Below, one piece after another: positions 8,099-14,373 of a DNA stretch of 16,939 nt. Numbering within the stretch: position 1 is the stretch's first letter; every line of letters begins with the position of its first letter. This DNA is from DASSBG01 sp965651365 (GTDB lineage: Bacteria > Pseudomonadota > Gammaproteobacteria > Xanthomonadales > Rhodanobacteraceae), in the NCBI GenBank assembly GCA_965651365.1, contig CBFGSA010000062.1, positions 1 through 16,939 on the forward strand, written 5' to 3'. A program made the translations under genes and the position numbers. The notes beneath the pieces were generated by a model that did not search any database, was not told the origin of the DNA, and saw only the letters and a list, made by a program, of their open reading frames with translations.

Positions 8099-9027
8099 CA
8101 CGTCCGTGCTTCCACGAGCGCACGGACATGCGCCACCGAATCCTCCGCCAGGGCGGCGAGGTCATAGCCGCCTTCCAGTGCCGAGACCACGCGGCCCGCG
8201 GCGTGGCGATCGGCCAGCGAGCACAACTCGCGCGTGATCCAGGTGTAGTCGGCGGTATCGATCTCGATCTGGGCCAGCGGGTCGCGGCGGTCGGCGTCAA
8301 ACCCGGCCGAGATGAGCACCAGTTCGGGCGCGAAGGCGTCCAGGGCCGGCAGCAAATGCTCCCGCCACAATGCACGGAAGATGGCCGAATCGCTGCCGGG
8401 CAGGAGGGTGGCATTGCGGATATGGCTGGCCCGGCTGTCGGGTGAGCCACTGCCGGGATACAGCGGCATCTGGTGGCTGGACAGGTACAGCACGCGCGTG
8501 TCGTCGACAAAGATGTCCTGAGTGCCGTTGCCGTGATGCACGTCAAAATCGGCGATGGCAACGCGTTTCAGACCGTGTGCTTCCAGCGCGTGCGCGGCGG
8601 CCACGGCGATATTGTTGAACAGGCAAAAACCCATCGCCGCATCGGTTGTGGCGTGGTGCCCCGGCGGACGTACCGCGCAGAATGCCCGCCGTGCCTCGCC
8701 ACCGACCACCGCGTCGACCGCGGCGCAAGCGGCGCCGACGGCGCGCAGGGCAGCCTCCAGCGACCCGGGCGACACCGCCGTGTCCGCGTCCAGGGTAACC
8801 AGCCCGGACGCCGGTTCGGCCGCGAAAATCTGTGCCACATGCTGCGGCGTGTGCACACGTTCAAGTTGCGACCGGCGGGCGCGCGGCGCTTCGCGTTCCG
8901 CAATGCCGGGCAGTCGGGCGGCCCGCAAGGCCCCAAGCACGGCGGTCAGGCGCGATGGCGATTCTGGATGCGCCGGACCCGGCGCATGTTCCAGGCAGGC
9001 CGGGTGGCTGAACAGTGCGACGGTCAT
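8098..9027 (-). CDS. Histone deacetylase-family amidohydrolase
   Basis: This 309-aa zinc amidohydrolase belongs to the arginase/deacetylase fold (AcuC, acetylpolyamine amidohydrolase, HDAC). The motifs are complete. RPPGHHA (120-126) carries the His pair H124/H125. DFDVHHGNGT (160-169) carries zinc ligands D162 and H164. SAGFDADRRDP (240-250) has zinc ligand D244, and LEGGYD (284-289) has Y288, the transition-state tyrosine. An active enzyme is therefore expected. Bacterial members deacetylate acetyl-lysine, acetylpolyamines or short-chain acyl amides; which one applies here is unknown, and the motif set looks closer to class II / HdaH-type proteins than to AcuC. The ATG at 9027 lies 7 bp after the UPF0016 stop, and the TGA stop overlaps the GMC oxidoreductase start, so the three genes probably form one transcript. 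Confidence 0.93.
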   Translation of the reverse strand: MTVALFSHPACLEHAPGPAHPESPSRLTAVLGALRAARLPGIAEREAPRARRSQLERVHTPQHVAQIFAAEPASGLVTLDADTAVSPGSLEAALRAVGAACAAVDAVVGGEARRAFCAVRPPGHHATTDAAMGFCLFNNIAVAAAHALEAHGLKRVAIADFDVHHGNGTQDIFVDDTRVLYLSSHQMPLYPGSGSPDSRASHIRNATLLPGSDSAIFRALWREHLLPALDAFAPELVLISAGFDADRRDPLAQIEIDTADYTWITRELCSLADRHAAGRVVSALEGGYDLAALAEDSVAHVRALVEART

Positions 9028-9034
9028 GTCGGAG

Positions 9035-9307
9035 TTACCGACTCAGCAGGGTCCACGCGCCAATGGCAATGAAGCCGACTCCGGCAACCAGCTTCAGTGT
9101 TTGCGGTGATACCAGACGCTCAAGTTGCGCGCCCACCAGAACACCAATCCCGGCCGCGCAAACCAGGGCGGCGGAGGAGGCAAAGAAGACCATCCAGGGG
9201 CTGATGTCCTCTCGGGATGCAAACAGCATCGTGGCCAGTTGCGTCTTGTCGCCAATCTCGGCCACGAACACGGTTGCGAATACCAGGGCGAATGATTTGA
9301 GCAGCAT
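9035..9307 (-). CDS. UPF0016/GDT1 (TMEM165) family cation transporter, single-domain form
   Basis: This 90-aa membrane protein carries the family signature E-x-G-D-K-T (E17-I-G-D-K-T22) in its first helix. Three hydrophobic segments are visible (about 4-19, 36-59 and 71-88). Family members (yeast Gdt1, human TMEM165, bacterial MneA) move Mn2+ or Ca2+ in exchange for H+. Most have two such half-repeats in about 190 aa. This one has a single half and presumably works as a dimer, as other single-domain bacterial members are thought to. GGAA lies about 8 bases before the ATG at 9307. The upstream 235 bp is filled by a REP-like array, and I do not recognise a Mn2+ (yybP-ykoY) riboswitch there. It is followed 7 bp later by the deacetylase-family gene. 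Confidence 0.88.
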   Translation of the reverse strand: MLLKSFALVFATVFVAEIGDKTQLATMLFASREDISPWMVFFASSAALVCAAGIGVLVGAQLERLVSPQTLKLVAGVGFIAIGAWTLLSR

Positions 9308-9365
9308 TGGGCAGTTCCGGTTGGGGTATGGTGGACAGGCGGCGCAGCCGCGTCATGCGCGCACT

Positions 9366-9546
9366 GCAGAAGCGGCCCAAGGCCGCGATGATGACCGCAA
9401 GCGGCAAGCGCCGTGATCGCGTGCATGCAGGCTCCTACAGGCTCGCGCTTTCGTCGCAGAAGCCTGCGTGCAGGCGAGTATGGCCCAAGGTCAAGGCAAG
9501 GGCTGGCGCTCCTTCGATTCTCGTCGCGGCCACGGGCCGTTCCTAC
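9366..9546. repeat. Cluster of four REP-like palindromic units in alternating orientation (BIME-like)
   Basis: Four 25-26 nt units share the pattern G[TC]AG[GA]A[GA]C, a GC palindrome, then a GCGA-like tail. Unit a (+) is 9366-9390 with stem GCGGCC/GGCCGC (9372-9386). Unit b (-) is 9438-9414 with core TGCATGCA. Unit c (+) is 9456-9480 with stem GCCTGC/GCAGGC (9462-9475). Unit d (-) is 9546-9521 with stem CGGCC/GGCCG (9527-9539). Orientation alternates +,-,+,-, with spacers of 23, 17 and 40 bp. A GTAG head before an imperfect palindrome is typical of REPs handled by RAYT transposases. The TAG of unit d's head is the stop codon of the adenosyltransferase gene. The array fills the 235-bp space before the UPF0016 gene and may limit or process the transcript. 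No RAYT gene is in the window. Confidence 0.85.
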
Positions 9547-10109
9547 GGCGACGGGCGCGGGCGGCGTTCATGCTGCCACAGCACCTCGCCGTGGCCGCTC
9601 TCGCGGGCCAGCACGCGGGCGATCACGAACAGCAGGTCCGACAAGCGGTTGAGGTAACGTTGTACCTCGGGACGCACGCCTTCCTCGCGTGCCAGGCTGA
9701 CCACGGCGCGCTCGCCGCGGCGGCACACGGTGCGGGCCAGATGACAGGCGGCCGCCGCCGGGCCACCGCCGGGCAGAATGAATTCCTTGAGGCGGGGCAG
9801 GTCGGCGTTGAGTTCGTCGAGAGTGTTTTCCAGCCGCTCGATGTCGGCGTCATGCACCATTTCCATGCCGGGAATGCACAGTTCGCCGCCCAGATCGAAC
9901 AGGTCGTGCTGGATCTGCACCAGCACCTCACACACGGTGTCGGGTACGCCGTCGGCGGCCAGCACCATGCCGATGGTGCTGTTGAGTTCATCGGTGGTGC
10001 CGTACGCCACCACCCGCAGCGAGTCCTTGGCTACCCGCGTGCCGTCACCGAGGCCGGTGCTGCCGTCGTCGCCGGTGCGCGTATAGATTTTTGACAGCCG
10101 GTTACCCAC
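9543..10109 (-). CDS. PduO-type cob(I)alamin adenosyltransferase
   Basis: The enzyme transfers the 5'-deoxyadenosyl group of ATP to cob(I)alamin to make adenosylcobalamin. At 188 aa it is a single-domain PduO/MMAB-type protein. It shows the N-terminal ATP-binding motif TRTGDDGSTGLGDGTRV (10-26), AYGTTDELNS (35-44), QHDLFDLGGEL (67-77), ILPGGGPAAAACHLARTVCR (111-130) leading into RGERAV (131-136), and YLNRLSDLLFVIAR (152-165). It starts at GTG 10109: an in-frame TAG lies four codons upstream and the family N-terminus begins at once, so no other common start codon is possible. The stop TAG (9545-9543) falls inside the last unit of the REP-like array. The two genes upstream (DUF6580 and a CobC-like phosphatase) make a cobalamin-salvage context likely. 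Confidence 0.94.
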   Translation of the reverse strand: MGNRLSKIYTRTGDDGSTGLGDGTRVAKDSLRVVAYGTTDELNSTIGMVLAADGVPDTVCEVLVQIQHDLFDLGGELCIPGMEMVHDADIERLENTLDELNADLPRLKEFILPGGGPAAAACHLARTVCRRGERAVVSLAREEGVRPEVQRYLNRLSDLLFVIARVLARESGHGEVLWQHERRPRPSP

Positions 10110-10193
10110 GGCAATCCGCTACCCCACCGCAGGGTGCTGCCGAGCGCAGCGAAGCGCACCGGAACCGCCGCATGCCGTTCACGACGAGAGGCC
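10110..10193. other. 84-bp spacer between the DUF6580 and adenosyltransferase genes
   Basis: The spacer has no recognisable gene, REP unit or strong promoter. It contains only an in-frame TAG just upstream of the adenosyltransferase GTG and a short GCGC/GCGC dyad near 10143-10156. It is too short for a cobalamin riboswitch, and I do not see a B12-box-like core. Confidence 0.5.
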
Positions 10194-10778
10194 TCAAACC
10201 GTCTGCGCCCGCGCCTCCAAAGACGGGAAACGCGCCGTCAGCAGCGCAAAACCGCCAAACAGCACGGCGCTCCACAGCACGGTGCCGGGCAGGCTGCCGA
10301 ACTGGTAGAAGGGCAGGCCGGCCGCGTAGCAGGCGGCAAGACCACTGCCGGTCAGCGGGTACATGCCCGAGGTCAGCCACACCGCGAAGTTGGTGACGAG
10401 ATAGAAGCCGGTCGCACTGCCGACCGCGGCCAGCGCCACGCGCACCACGCCCAGCCGACCCTTCAGCAGGCCCGAAGCGAGCAGCACGGTGGCCGCCAGG
10501 CACAGGTAAATCACGGGCATCATCGCGTGCAGACCGATGATCACATCGGCGATGAGCATGATCGCCAGCGGTACCAGCATGGCCAGTCGACGGTCGGTAA
10601 AACAGGCGCCACCGAACAGGGCCACGGCCAGCACCGGGCTGAAGTTCCAGGGCAATACGCCGGGGAAGAAGTGCGTCAGCAGGCGCACGCCGATCGCGCC
10701 GGCGATGATGCCGATCAGCACCAGGCTGCGCGGCGTGAAAATCATGTTGCGTCGGGTTGTGCTTTGGGGATCAAGCAT
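10194..10778 (-). CDS. DUF6580-family integral membrane protein, possible ECF-type S component
   Basis: The 194-aa product has about six hydrophobic helices: 17-34, 46-61, 66-82, 87-105, 112-135 and 163-182. The pattern WNFSPVLAVALFGGACF (44-60), LIADVIIGLH (75-84), TNFAVWL (129-135) and MYPLTGSGLAACYAAGLPF (139-157) is what I recall for DUF6580, a putative transport family that resembles ECF substrate-binding components. Because it lies between a CobC-like phosphatase and a B12 adenosyltransferase, I infer a role in uptake of cobalamin or a precursor; no function is shown by the sequence. The ATG at 10778 is chosen: AGGA lies 8 bases upstream, and it overlaps the phosphatase stop by 8 nt. 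Other starts are ATG 10805 and ATG 10745. No ECF ATPase or T component is in the window. Confidence 0.8.
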   Translation of the reverse strand: MLDPQSTTRRNMIFTPRSLVLIGIIAGAIGVRLLTHFFPGVLPWNFSPVLAVALFGGACFTDRRLAMLVPLAIMLIADVIIGLHAMMPVIYLCLAATVLLASGLLKGRLGVVRVALAAVGSATGFYLVTNFAVWLTSGMYPLTGSGLAACYAAGLPFYQFGSLPGTVLWSAVLFGGFALLTARFPSLEARAQTV

Positions 10779-11385
10779 CGTGTGCGTCCTGAAATTGCGT
10801 GGCATTCAAATAGCATACTTCAAACCGGCCATCATGGCAGCGGATCAGGCTGGCGCCGGCGGGCACCGCCGACACGCTGCGGCTGCGCGCCGGGGTCAGG
10901 CCCAAGGTGTGGCACAACAATGCACGCAAGGTGCCGACATGGGTCACGGCCAGCACGGTGTCGCCGGGCCGGGTGGTGGACAGCATGGAGGCCAGCCAGG
11001 CGCCACTGCGGCGTAGAAGGTCGGTGAAACTCTCGCCGCCGGGAGCGGCCTGAATCACCGGATTGGCCAGCCAATGGCCGTAGCGTTCCCGGTCTTCACG
11101 TGCAACCTGCTTCCATTTGCGACCCTGCCATTCGCCAAGATCGATCTCGCGCAAGCGCGGATCGAACAGCGGCTCGCTGGCAAGTTGTGCGGCAAACACC
11201 TGCGCGCTCTGGCGACACTGGCGCGAATCACTCGCCACCAGAAACCGCGGAGACGGCCCCGGCCAGCTCGCGGCAAGACGCTGCACGGCAGTGAAGCCGG
11301 TGTCCGACAGTGCCATTTCCGATTGGCCGACGCACAGATCGGGTGACCAGTCCACGGCGCCATGGGTCACGGCAATCAGATTCAT
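10771..11385 (-). CDS. Histidine phosphatase-family protein, CobC (alpha-ribazole phosphatase)-like, altered active site
   Basis: This 204-aa protein has the histidine (acid) phosphatase/phosphoglycerate mutase fold. H8 is the likely phospho-acceptor, E80 (LREIDLGEWQG, 78-88) the acid/base and H149 (VTHVGTLRAL) the second histidine; PGGES (115-119) is also conserved. CobC removes the 5'-phosphate from alpha-ribazole phosphate or adenosylcobalamin phosphate, and the neighbouring adenosyltransferase supports that assignment. Two usual phosphate-pocket arginines are replaced: RHG reads THG (T7-H8-G9), and the Arg of R-A-x-x-T-A aligns with Q56 (SRQCRQSA). The start is ATG 11385. The in-frame ATG at 11430 would place its codons in the terminator hairpin (11402-11428) and add 15 residues before the first strand. 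It could instead be a phosphatase for another small molecule. Confidence 0.82.
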   Translation of the reverse strand: MNLIAVTHGAVDWSPDLCVGQSEMALSDTGFTAVQRLAASWPGPSPRFLVASDSRQCRQSAQVFAAQLASEPLFDPRLREIDLGEWQGRKWKQVAREDRERYGHWLANPVIQAAPGGESFTDLLRRSGAWLASMLSTTRPGDTVLAVTHVGTLRALLCHTLGLTPARSRSVSAVPAGASLIRCHDGRFEVCYLNATQFQDAHDA

Positions 11386-11401
11386 CGAGGGCCCAAACGG
11401 A

Positions 11402-11428
11402 GACGGCGCGCCCAAGCGGCGCGCCGTC
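11402..11428 (-). terminator. GC-rich hairpin terminator after the IPTL-CTERM gene
   Basis: GACGGCGCGCC and GGCGCGCCGTC form a perfect 11-bp stem around a 5-nt loop (11413-11417). On the minus strand it begins 12 nt after the TAA/TGA-side end of the gene at 11441 and is followed by only a short TTT, so termination may be imperfect or Rho-assisted. It separates the secreted-protein pair from the CobC-like group and argues against the upstream phosphatase start at 11430. Confidence 0.65.
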
Positions 11429-11440
11429 ATGGTAGCGCAT

Positions 11441-12712
11441 TCAGCCGCGGTGTCTGTTGCGCCTGTGCAAGAGTACGAGGCCCATCAAGCACAGCATCAG
11501 CAGCAGCAGCGAAGTGCGGTGCAGGGTGGGCACCGGAATGGCCGGATCGGCCAGGGTGCTTGCTGATGCACGAGCGGGGGCCAGAGTCTCGGTTGATGCA
11601 GCAAGCCTTGTTTTGCCGAGGGCGCCGTTCCGGCCCAATGCCGGCACTGCATTGTTGGTGTGGTCATGCCACATCGCGCTGAGCGCTTGCAGAACGCTTG
11701 CCGGACTGGTGGCAAGCAGCGTGTGCTGCGCCGCGCCGCCCGTGAGTGTCGCCACCCCTTCAAAGCCGTCGGCGAAAATCACATCGGATGCGGTAGCGGT
11801 TTGAATCATGCCGATGCTGCTGGCCAGAACTTCCCCGGACTGAACCGTGCCGCCGGTGCCAAATGCGTAACTGCGCAAGGTGCCGGTACTGTCGCCGCGC
11901 GCGACAAAACGCAAGCGGCCATTGCCGGAATCGAAAGCGGCCGTGCTGGCCAGCGTGGCACAGCACGCGGTCAGCGTGGCCAGCGGCGTGACGGTGGCCG
12001 GAAGAGTCAGTTGTGCCAGGGTCTGATCACCGCCGTCATCGCGATACAGCATCAGCCATCGCGCCTGGGCCGTGTCGCGCACGAGGCTGTCGACATGCCG
12101 TCCGGAGGCAAGGGCGTAGGCGCTGCGAACGCCGGTACCCAGATTCCACGCGGACAGTTCCTGCGCCGTGTCATCCAGGGCGCGGGTCACCGCCAGCAGC
12201 GTGGCACTGTCGGAGGCCAGGGCGGCACTGCCGGGCACCACCAGACAGCAGTTGCTTTCGGCGCTGCCAATCGTGCTGACCGTGCCGGTGGCCGGATCGA
12301 GCGCGACCAGGGCCAGGGTGCCCGTGCTGGCGTCGGCAGAAAGCGCGTAGAGCACCCCGGTCGCGGCGTTGTAGCGCAGACTGGACACGGTGGAGCCGGT
12401 GGCCAGTGCAGCATCGTGCAGCGTGCCAAGGCCGGGCAGGGCCAGGGTGACCAGATGGGTCCCGGTATCGGTGGCATCGAGCACGAACAGGCGGCCGCCG
12501 ACAGGGTCGGTGGCCAGTCCGTCGGCAACCACGTCACAGCAGCCGACCGCGGAGGTGGCACTCACCACGCCGGTGTCGGCATCGCGCAGCCGCAGCGTGT
12601 CTGCCGTCGGGTCGTGCTCGACGTTGTAGGTCGCGGCCTGTACGGTGGCACTGAAAACCAGCAGCAGGCCGCCCAGCGTGGCGAAGAGCCAGGGCTTGCG
12701 GGTGCGATTCAT
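11441..12712 (-). CDS. Secreted beta-propeller-like protein with Cys-Cys repeats and IPTL-CTERM-like sorting tail
   Basis: This 423-aa protein begins with a signal peptide (basic MNRTRKP, hydrophobic 9-24, likely cleavage near VQAA). The body alternates short beta-like strands and D/G/T-rich turns, as in YVTN/WD-type propellers. Three Cys-Cys pairs (58-59, 155-156, 250-251) recur every 95-97 residues, marking three long internal repeats. DVIFADGFE (310-318) is a motif I recall near the C-terminus of many secreted Xanthomonadales proteins. The end is a sorting-type tripartite tail: IPVPTL (392-397), a hydrophobic helix (401-415) and basic HRRNRHR (416-422). This resembles the IPTL-CTERM signal, which suggests envelope processing and sorting. 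GAGGTG lies 7 bases before the ATG, and the start is 9 bp after the S74-protein stop, so the two genes are co-transcribed. Specific function is unknown. Confidence 0.78.
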   Translation of the reverse strand: MNRTRKPWLFATLGGLLLVFSATVQAATYNVEHDPTADTLRLRDADTGVVSATSAVGCCDVVADGLATDPVGGRLFVLDATDTGTHLVTLALPGLGTLHDAALATGSTVSSLRYNAATGVLYALSADASTGTLALVALDPATGTVSTIGSAESNCCLVVPGSAALASDSATLLAVTRALDDTAQELSAWNLGTGVRSAYALASGRHVDSLVRDTAQARWLMLYRDDGGDQTLAQLTLPATVTPLATLTACCATLASTAAFDSGNGRLRFVARGDSTGTLRSYAFGTGGTVQSGEVLASSIGMIQTATASDVIFADGFEGVATLTGGAAQHTLLATSPASVLQALSAMWHDHTNNAVPALGRNGALGKTRLAASTETLAPARASASTLADPAIPVPTLHRTSLLLLMLCLMGLVLLHRRNRHRG

Positions 12713-12721
12713 GGCGCCACC

Positions 12722-14266
12722 TCAGCGCTGGGCCGTGGGGTGCGCGCCCTGCATCGCTTCAAGCTGGCTGATGCGTTGTTCCAGCGCCTGGATCAGCTTG
12801 TCGCGGGTCTGGATTTCCTTTTGCAGCGCCTGCACCGCGGCCAGCGCCACACCGCCCATGTCGGTCAGCGCGATGTGCCGGTTGTCGCTGCCGCCGAGAC
12901 CAAACTGCTGGTGGAAATCCTCGGCCACCGGGCCGAGATGGCGGTCCGAAGCGGGGTCGGTCTTGTAGTTCCAGGTGCCGATTTTCAGCGCCGCCACCCG
13001 CGCCAGAACGTCCTGCTCGTTGACCGGCGTGAAGTTGTCCTTGGCGGTACGCGAGGACAACTGCACGATGCTGCCGCGTGCCGTGACATTGCCGTTGCTG
13101 TCGACCGTGAAGCGATCCGAACCGCCCTGGATGCTGCCGTCGGCATTGGTCAGGCGAATCACGGCGATGGGGCTGGCGGCGTCCTGGTTGCGGCGAATGT
13201 CGATCGGTACGTTGGGAAAGGCGTTTCCATTCATGTTGAAGCCGATCTGGCCATTGTCGCCGATGGTAATGCTGCCGGTGGGCGCGCCGGGCTTGATCCG
13301 GAACGGCAGCTTGCTGCCATTACTGACGTCACGGATGAAGAAATTGGCTTCATTGGCGGCGATATCCCAGGTTTGTGCACCCCAACCCTCGCTGTTGTCC
13401 TGCTCCAGGCGCAGCGCCGGCGTGTTGCCCCATTTCAGGTGCAGCGGCAGTGCGGGTGTGCTGGTGCCAAATCCGATATTGCTGCTGCCGTCAATGAACA
13501 GGGCGTCGCTGCGTGCGCCGGCGAGCACGCTGAGCGGAGTCTTTCCGCCGGTGACATCCTGGATCATGAAGCGGTTCAGGCCGCCGTTGGTGGTGTCGTT
13601 GGCCTGCAGCGTCCAGTCGTTGCCGGGGAAGCTCCCGGTGTTTGAGGTGTCAGTGAAATTGATTGCCGTGTTGTTTTCCTTGAGGCGAATGGTGTCGAAG
13701 CCGAAGTTTTCGTTCGTGGCGCAGTCGACGCCGACGCAGGTGCTGCCCTGCACGATCAGGTCTTCAGCAAATACCTGGTTGTTGGCGGCGGTGGGCACAC
13801 GTGCATAGGTATGCGGAGCCGAGCCGGGTTCGGGTTGCTCCGTCGGTGCCAGTACATGGCCGTCGACAACCCGGAAGGTGCCACTGACGGTGTGCGGTGA
13901 GTTGCCTGCGCTCGCCGCAGTGTCAGAGAAGGACGGCGCGCCCGCAGCGTCTGATGCGCGGCCATTGTCCATTCCACCTGTGCGGGGCTTGCCGTTTCCG
14001 GCCCAGGTGATCTCATAGCGGTACAGCCCGTCGGCGAGCGACTCCCTGGCCAGTGGCAGCATGCCTTCACCCTTGGCGTCAAACGGCGCACTGACGACCT
14101 GGCCGTCGGGCAAGGCAAGGCTGACAATGGCCGTTGTTGCCCCGGCGGGCGCCTTGAGCGGAATCGGCGTATCGGCCAGGCGCAACTGGGCCGAGGCCGC
14201 ACTGGCCATGGACGCCACGCAAAAACCCAAAACAAGCGCCGAGCGCTGAAGCAGTTTGATAAACAT
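12722..14266 (-). CDS. Secreted protein with C-terminal S74 endosialidase-chaperone (tail-fibre) domain
   Basis: This 514-aa protein has a signal peptide (hydrophobic 9-25, cleavage near SAASA at 26). An N-terminal beta-rich region follows (about 27-165), then a conserved block containing DTIRLKENNTAINFTDTSN (191-209), NDWTLQANDTTNGG (216-229), NEANFFIRDVSNGSKLPFRI (305-324) and KPGAPTGSI (325-333). I recall this block from other large bacterial secreted proteins of unknown role. The C-terminus is a Peptidase_S74-like intramolecular chaperone: SSRTAKDNFTPV (404-415), LKIGTWNYKTD (427-437), HLGPVAEDF (443-451), then a coiled coil (about 478-505). Known S74 domains trimerise fibres and cleave themselves off. 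Whether S404/S405 is catalytic here is inferred. Translation starts at ATG 14266, with AAGGGG 6 bases upstream, behind a clear promoter. No phage gene is nearby. Confidence 0.83.
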   Translation of the reverse strand: MFIKLLQRSALVLGFCVASMASAASAQLRLADTPIPLKAPAGATTAIVSLALPDGQVVSAPFDAKGEGMLPLARESLADGLYRYEITWAGNGKPRTGGMDNGRASDAAGAPSFSDTAASAGNSPHTVSGTFRVVDGHVLAPTEQPEPGSAPHTYARVPTAANNQVFAEDLIVQGSTCVGVDCATNENFGFDTIRLKENNTAINFTDTSNTGSFPGNDWTLQANDTTNGGLNRFMIQDVTGGKTPLSVLAGARSDALFIDGSSNIGFGTSTPALPLHLKWGNTPALRLEQDNSEGWGAQTWDIAANEANFFIRDVSNGSKLPFRIKPGAPTGSITIGDNGQIGFNMNGNAFPNVPIDIRRNQDAASPIAVIRLTNADGSIQGGSDRFTVDSNGNVTARGSIVQLSSRTAKDNFTPVNEQDVLARVAALKIGTWNYKTDPASDRHLGPVAEDFHQQFGLGGSDNRHIALTDMGGVALAAVQALQKEIQTRDKLIQALEQRISQLEAMQGAHPTAQR

Positions 14267-14301
14267 AATGAACCCCTTGCCCCCGTTGGTAGGTGAAATC
14301 C

Positions 14302-14330
14302 ACTATACCCGCGGCGCATCGCCCTGTCAT
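14302..14330 (-). promoter_or_regulatory. Sigma70-type promoter of the secreted-protein pair
   Basis: On the minus strand ATGACA (14330-14325) and TATAGT (14307-14302) are spaced 17 nt apart. Each matches its consensus (TTGACA, TATAAT) at five of six bases. The implied transcript begins near 14295 with a leader of about 29 nt, and AAGGGG (14278-14273) precedes the ATG by 6 nt. It lies in the 107-bp divergent gap shared with ubiH. I found no convincing promoter or ribosome binding site for ubiH on the other strand. Confidence 0.7.
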
Positions 14331-14373
14331 CGAATTTCGCCGATGTTTTTCACCGGCGTAGTAGCATGCGCGG

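Noticed and set aside
6629..8167. Plus-strand open frame (512 codons) opposite the GMC oxidoreductase
   Set aside because: All GMC signatures are on the minus strand; the plus frame is a Gln/Ala-rich shadow.
9308..9365. Possible Mn2+ riboswitch (yybP-ykoY) upstream of the UPF0016 gene
   Set aside because: I could not see the conserved loops, and most of the upstream space is explained by REP-like units.
11386..11440. Possible cobalamin riboswitch upstream of the CobC-like gene
   Set aside because: The gap is only 55 bp and is mostly taken up by an 11-bp-stem hairpin, far too short for that riboswitch.
11660..13645. Plus-strand open frame (661 codons) across the two secreted-protein genes
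   Set aside because: It spans the boundary of two genes with signal peptides, a promoter and ribosome binding sites on the minus strand. Its own translation is low-complexity and has no recognisable motif.
12722..14266. Prophage remnant suggested by the tail-fibre type domain
   Set aside because: The protein has a Sec signal peptide and its own promoter, and no phage structural, integrase or lysis gene is nearby.
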